DNA from: Cyanobacteria bacterium UBA9971 | GTDB taxonomy: Bacteria; Cyanobacteriota; Vampirovibrionia; Gastranaerophilales; UBA9971 | Direction of reading: 5' to 3' | Assembly: GCA_003499955.1 (NCBI GenBank) | Contig: DNRP01000015.1 | Location: forward strand, 1 to 6,767 | Length of the DNA: 6,767 nt | In this document: one piece after another, positions 6,207-6,767 of the stretch | Layout of the letters: the number at the start of each line of letters is the position of its first letter | Position numbering within the stretch: position 1 is the stretch's first letter | Notes under the pieces: generated by a model | Databases searched by the model: none | Told to the model about the DNA's origin: nothing | The model's input: only the letters and a program-made list of their open reading frames with translations | Translations under genes and position numbers: made by a program

Positions 6207-6234
6207 ATTATATCATGTCTATTAAGTTTTTAAA
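6207..6234 (-). promoter_or_regulatory. Leftward promoter for the predicted antisense RNA
   Basis: On the minus strand, TGATATAAT (6215-6207) is a perfect -10 hexamer with TGn extension. TTTAAA (6229-6234) lies 16 bases upstream as a 4/6 match to the -35 consensus. The -10 is half of a 12-bp perfect palindrome TATAATATTATA (6201-6212). It directs transcription into the terminator and ORF of the small peptide. There is no ORF on that strand that it could serve, which supports a non-coding product. Confidence 0.6.
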
Positions 6235-6264
6235 GTGGTTAATTTTTTAATGAGAGAAAGTAAT

Positions 6265-6767
6265 ATGAAACGCGCAGAACTTTTACTACCGGCGGGGAAT
6301 TTGGAAAAGATGCAGTATGCTATTGCCTACGGCGCCGATGCTGTTTATCTGGGAACGGCGGATTTCAGTCTTAGAAGCCCGAAAACCGGAAATATTATAA
6401 CAAATGACAATATAAAAAATTCTATAGAAACCGCTCACAAAATGGGCGTTAGCGCTTATGTAACGCTGAATGTTTTTGCGAATAACGAGATTATGGAAAA
6501 ACTTCCACCGCTTATGGAATTGTTGGCGGATGCAAAACCTGACGGCATAATTTTTGCCGACCCCGGATTTTATTCCCATATAAAAAGATATTTGCCGGAT
6601 GTCCCTATGCATATAAGTACGCAGGCAAATGTTTTGAACTATGAATCAGTGAAATTCTGGCAGGATTTGGGGGCAACAAGAATAATTCTGGCAAGAGAAT
6701 TATCATTAAAAGAAATAGAACAAATCGCAAATAAAGTTCCCGATATAGAGCTGGAAGTTCTTGTACA
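6265..6767 (+). CDS. trhP: U32-family tRNA hydroxylation protein TrhP/YegQ-like (3' end missing)
   Basis: TrhP (YegQ in E. coli) acts in prephenate-dependent formation of 5-hydroxyuridine at tRNA position 34; members were formerly annotated as U32 collagenase-like peptidases. The visible 167 residues follow E. coli YegQ closely in my recollection: ELLLPAGNLEKMQYAIAYGADAVYLG (5-30), then SLR, ADPG, HISTQANVLNYESVKFWQDLGATRIILARELSLKEIE and IELEVLV at the window edge. The YegQ-type features STQAN, FWQDLG and RELSLKEIE favour TrhP over the RlhA or UbiU/UbiV branches. The cysteine cluster that holds the Fe-S centre lies beyond the window. Start: the ATG at 6265 has purine-rich GAGAGAAAG (6252-6260) upstream; an in-frame ATG at 6250 would add 5 residues but has no SD. 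No confident promoter was found between the peptide terminator and this gene. Confidence 0.88.
   Translation, partial: MKRAELLLPAGNLEKMQYAIAYGADAVYLGTADFSLRSPKTGNIITNDNIKNSIETAHKMGVSAYVTLNVFANNEIMEKLPPLMELLADAKPDGIIFADPGFYSHIKRYLPDVPMHISTQANVLNYESVKFWQDLGATRIILARELSLKEIEQIANKVPDIELEVLV

Noticed and set aside
6286..6612. Minus-strand 108-codon open frame opposite trhP
   Set aside because: Shadow of the conserved U32 domain on the plus strand; no RBS or recognisable domain.
1..6767. tRNA genes, CRISPR arrays, transposases or prophage genes
   Set aside because: No cloverleaf with a GTTCRANNC T-arm, no regularly spaced repeats and no recombinase or phage protein signature was seen on either strand.

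Overview
This AT-rich bacterial window holds three conserved housekeeping blocks, one small lineage-specific secreted protein, and a compact intergenic locus that looks like an undescribed type I toxin-antitoxin system. The organism is probably a low-GC bacterium. The pgpH-ybeY pair is typical of Firmicutes, and related gene sets also occur in the cyanobacterial sister lineages (Melainabacteria/Gastranaerophilales). The usual flanking genes phoH and dgkA are absent here, so I cannot decide the phylum. The standard genetic code fits.

Layout. Bases 1-2412 (+) carry the primosomal helicase gene priA, cut at its 5' end by the window edge. An imperfect palindromic repeat (about 445-564) lies inside it in frame and is translated as part of the protein. 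Converging on priA, 13 bases away, is a small secreted cysteine-rich protein (2426-2800, -). Bases 2814-3109 have no gene but hold several hairpins that look like a dispersed intergenic repeat block. An apparent operon on the minus strand follows: pgpH (5837-3618), a membrane 7TM-HD c-di-AMP phosphodiesterase, and ybeY (3616-3110), an rRNA-maturation endoribonuclease starting one base after the pgpH stop. A strong extended -10 element lies about 55 bases upstream of pgpH.

Bases about 5960-6212 hold the most interesting signal. A 26-residue hydrophobic peptide ORF (6079-6159, +) has a Shine-Dalgarno with a 13-base perfect match to the anti-SD of 16S rRNA. A 5' leader can mask that SD, and a strong intrinsic terminator starts at the stop codon. 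On the opposite strand, an extended -10 promoter just beyond that terminator points back into the ORF, and a second intrinsic terminator lies inside the ORF. Together these predict a roughly 105-nt antisense RNA covering the 3' half of the peptide mRNA. This is the organisation of 3'-overlapping type I toxin-antitoxin loci such as txpA/RatA or bsrG/SR4, with a peptide I cannot place in a named family.

The window ends within a U32-family gene (6265-6767, +) closely resembling trhP (yegQ), which acts in 5-hydroxyuridine formation at tRNA position 34. With priA (replication restart), pgpH (second messenger), ybeY (rRNA maturation) and trhP (tRNA modification), the chromosome here is core genome; the accessory elements are the peptide/antisense locus, the repeats and the Cys-rich secreted protein.
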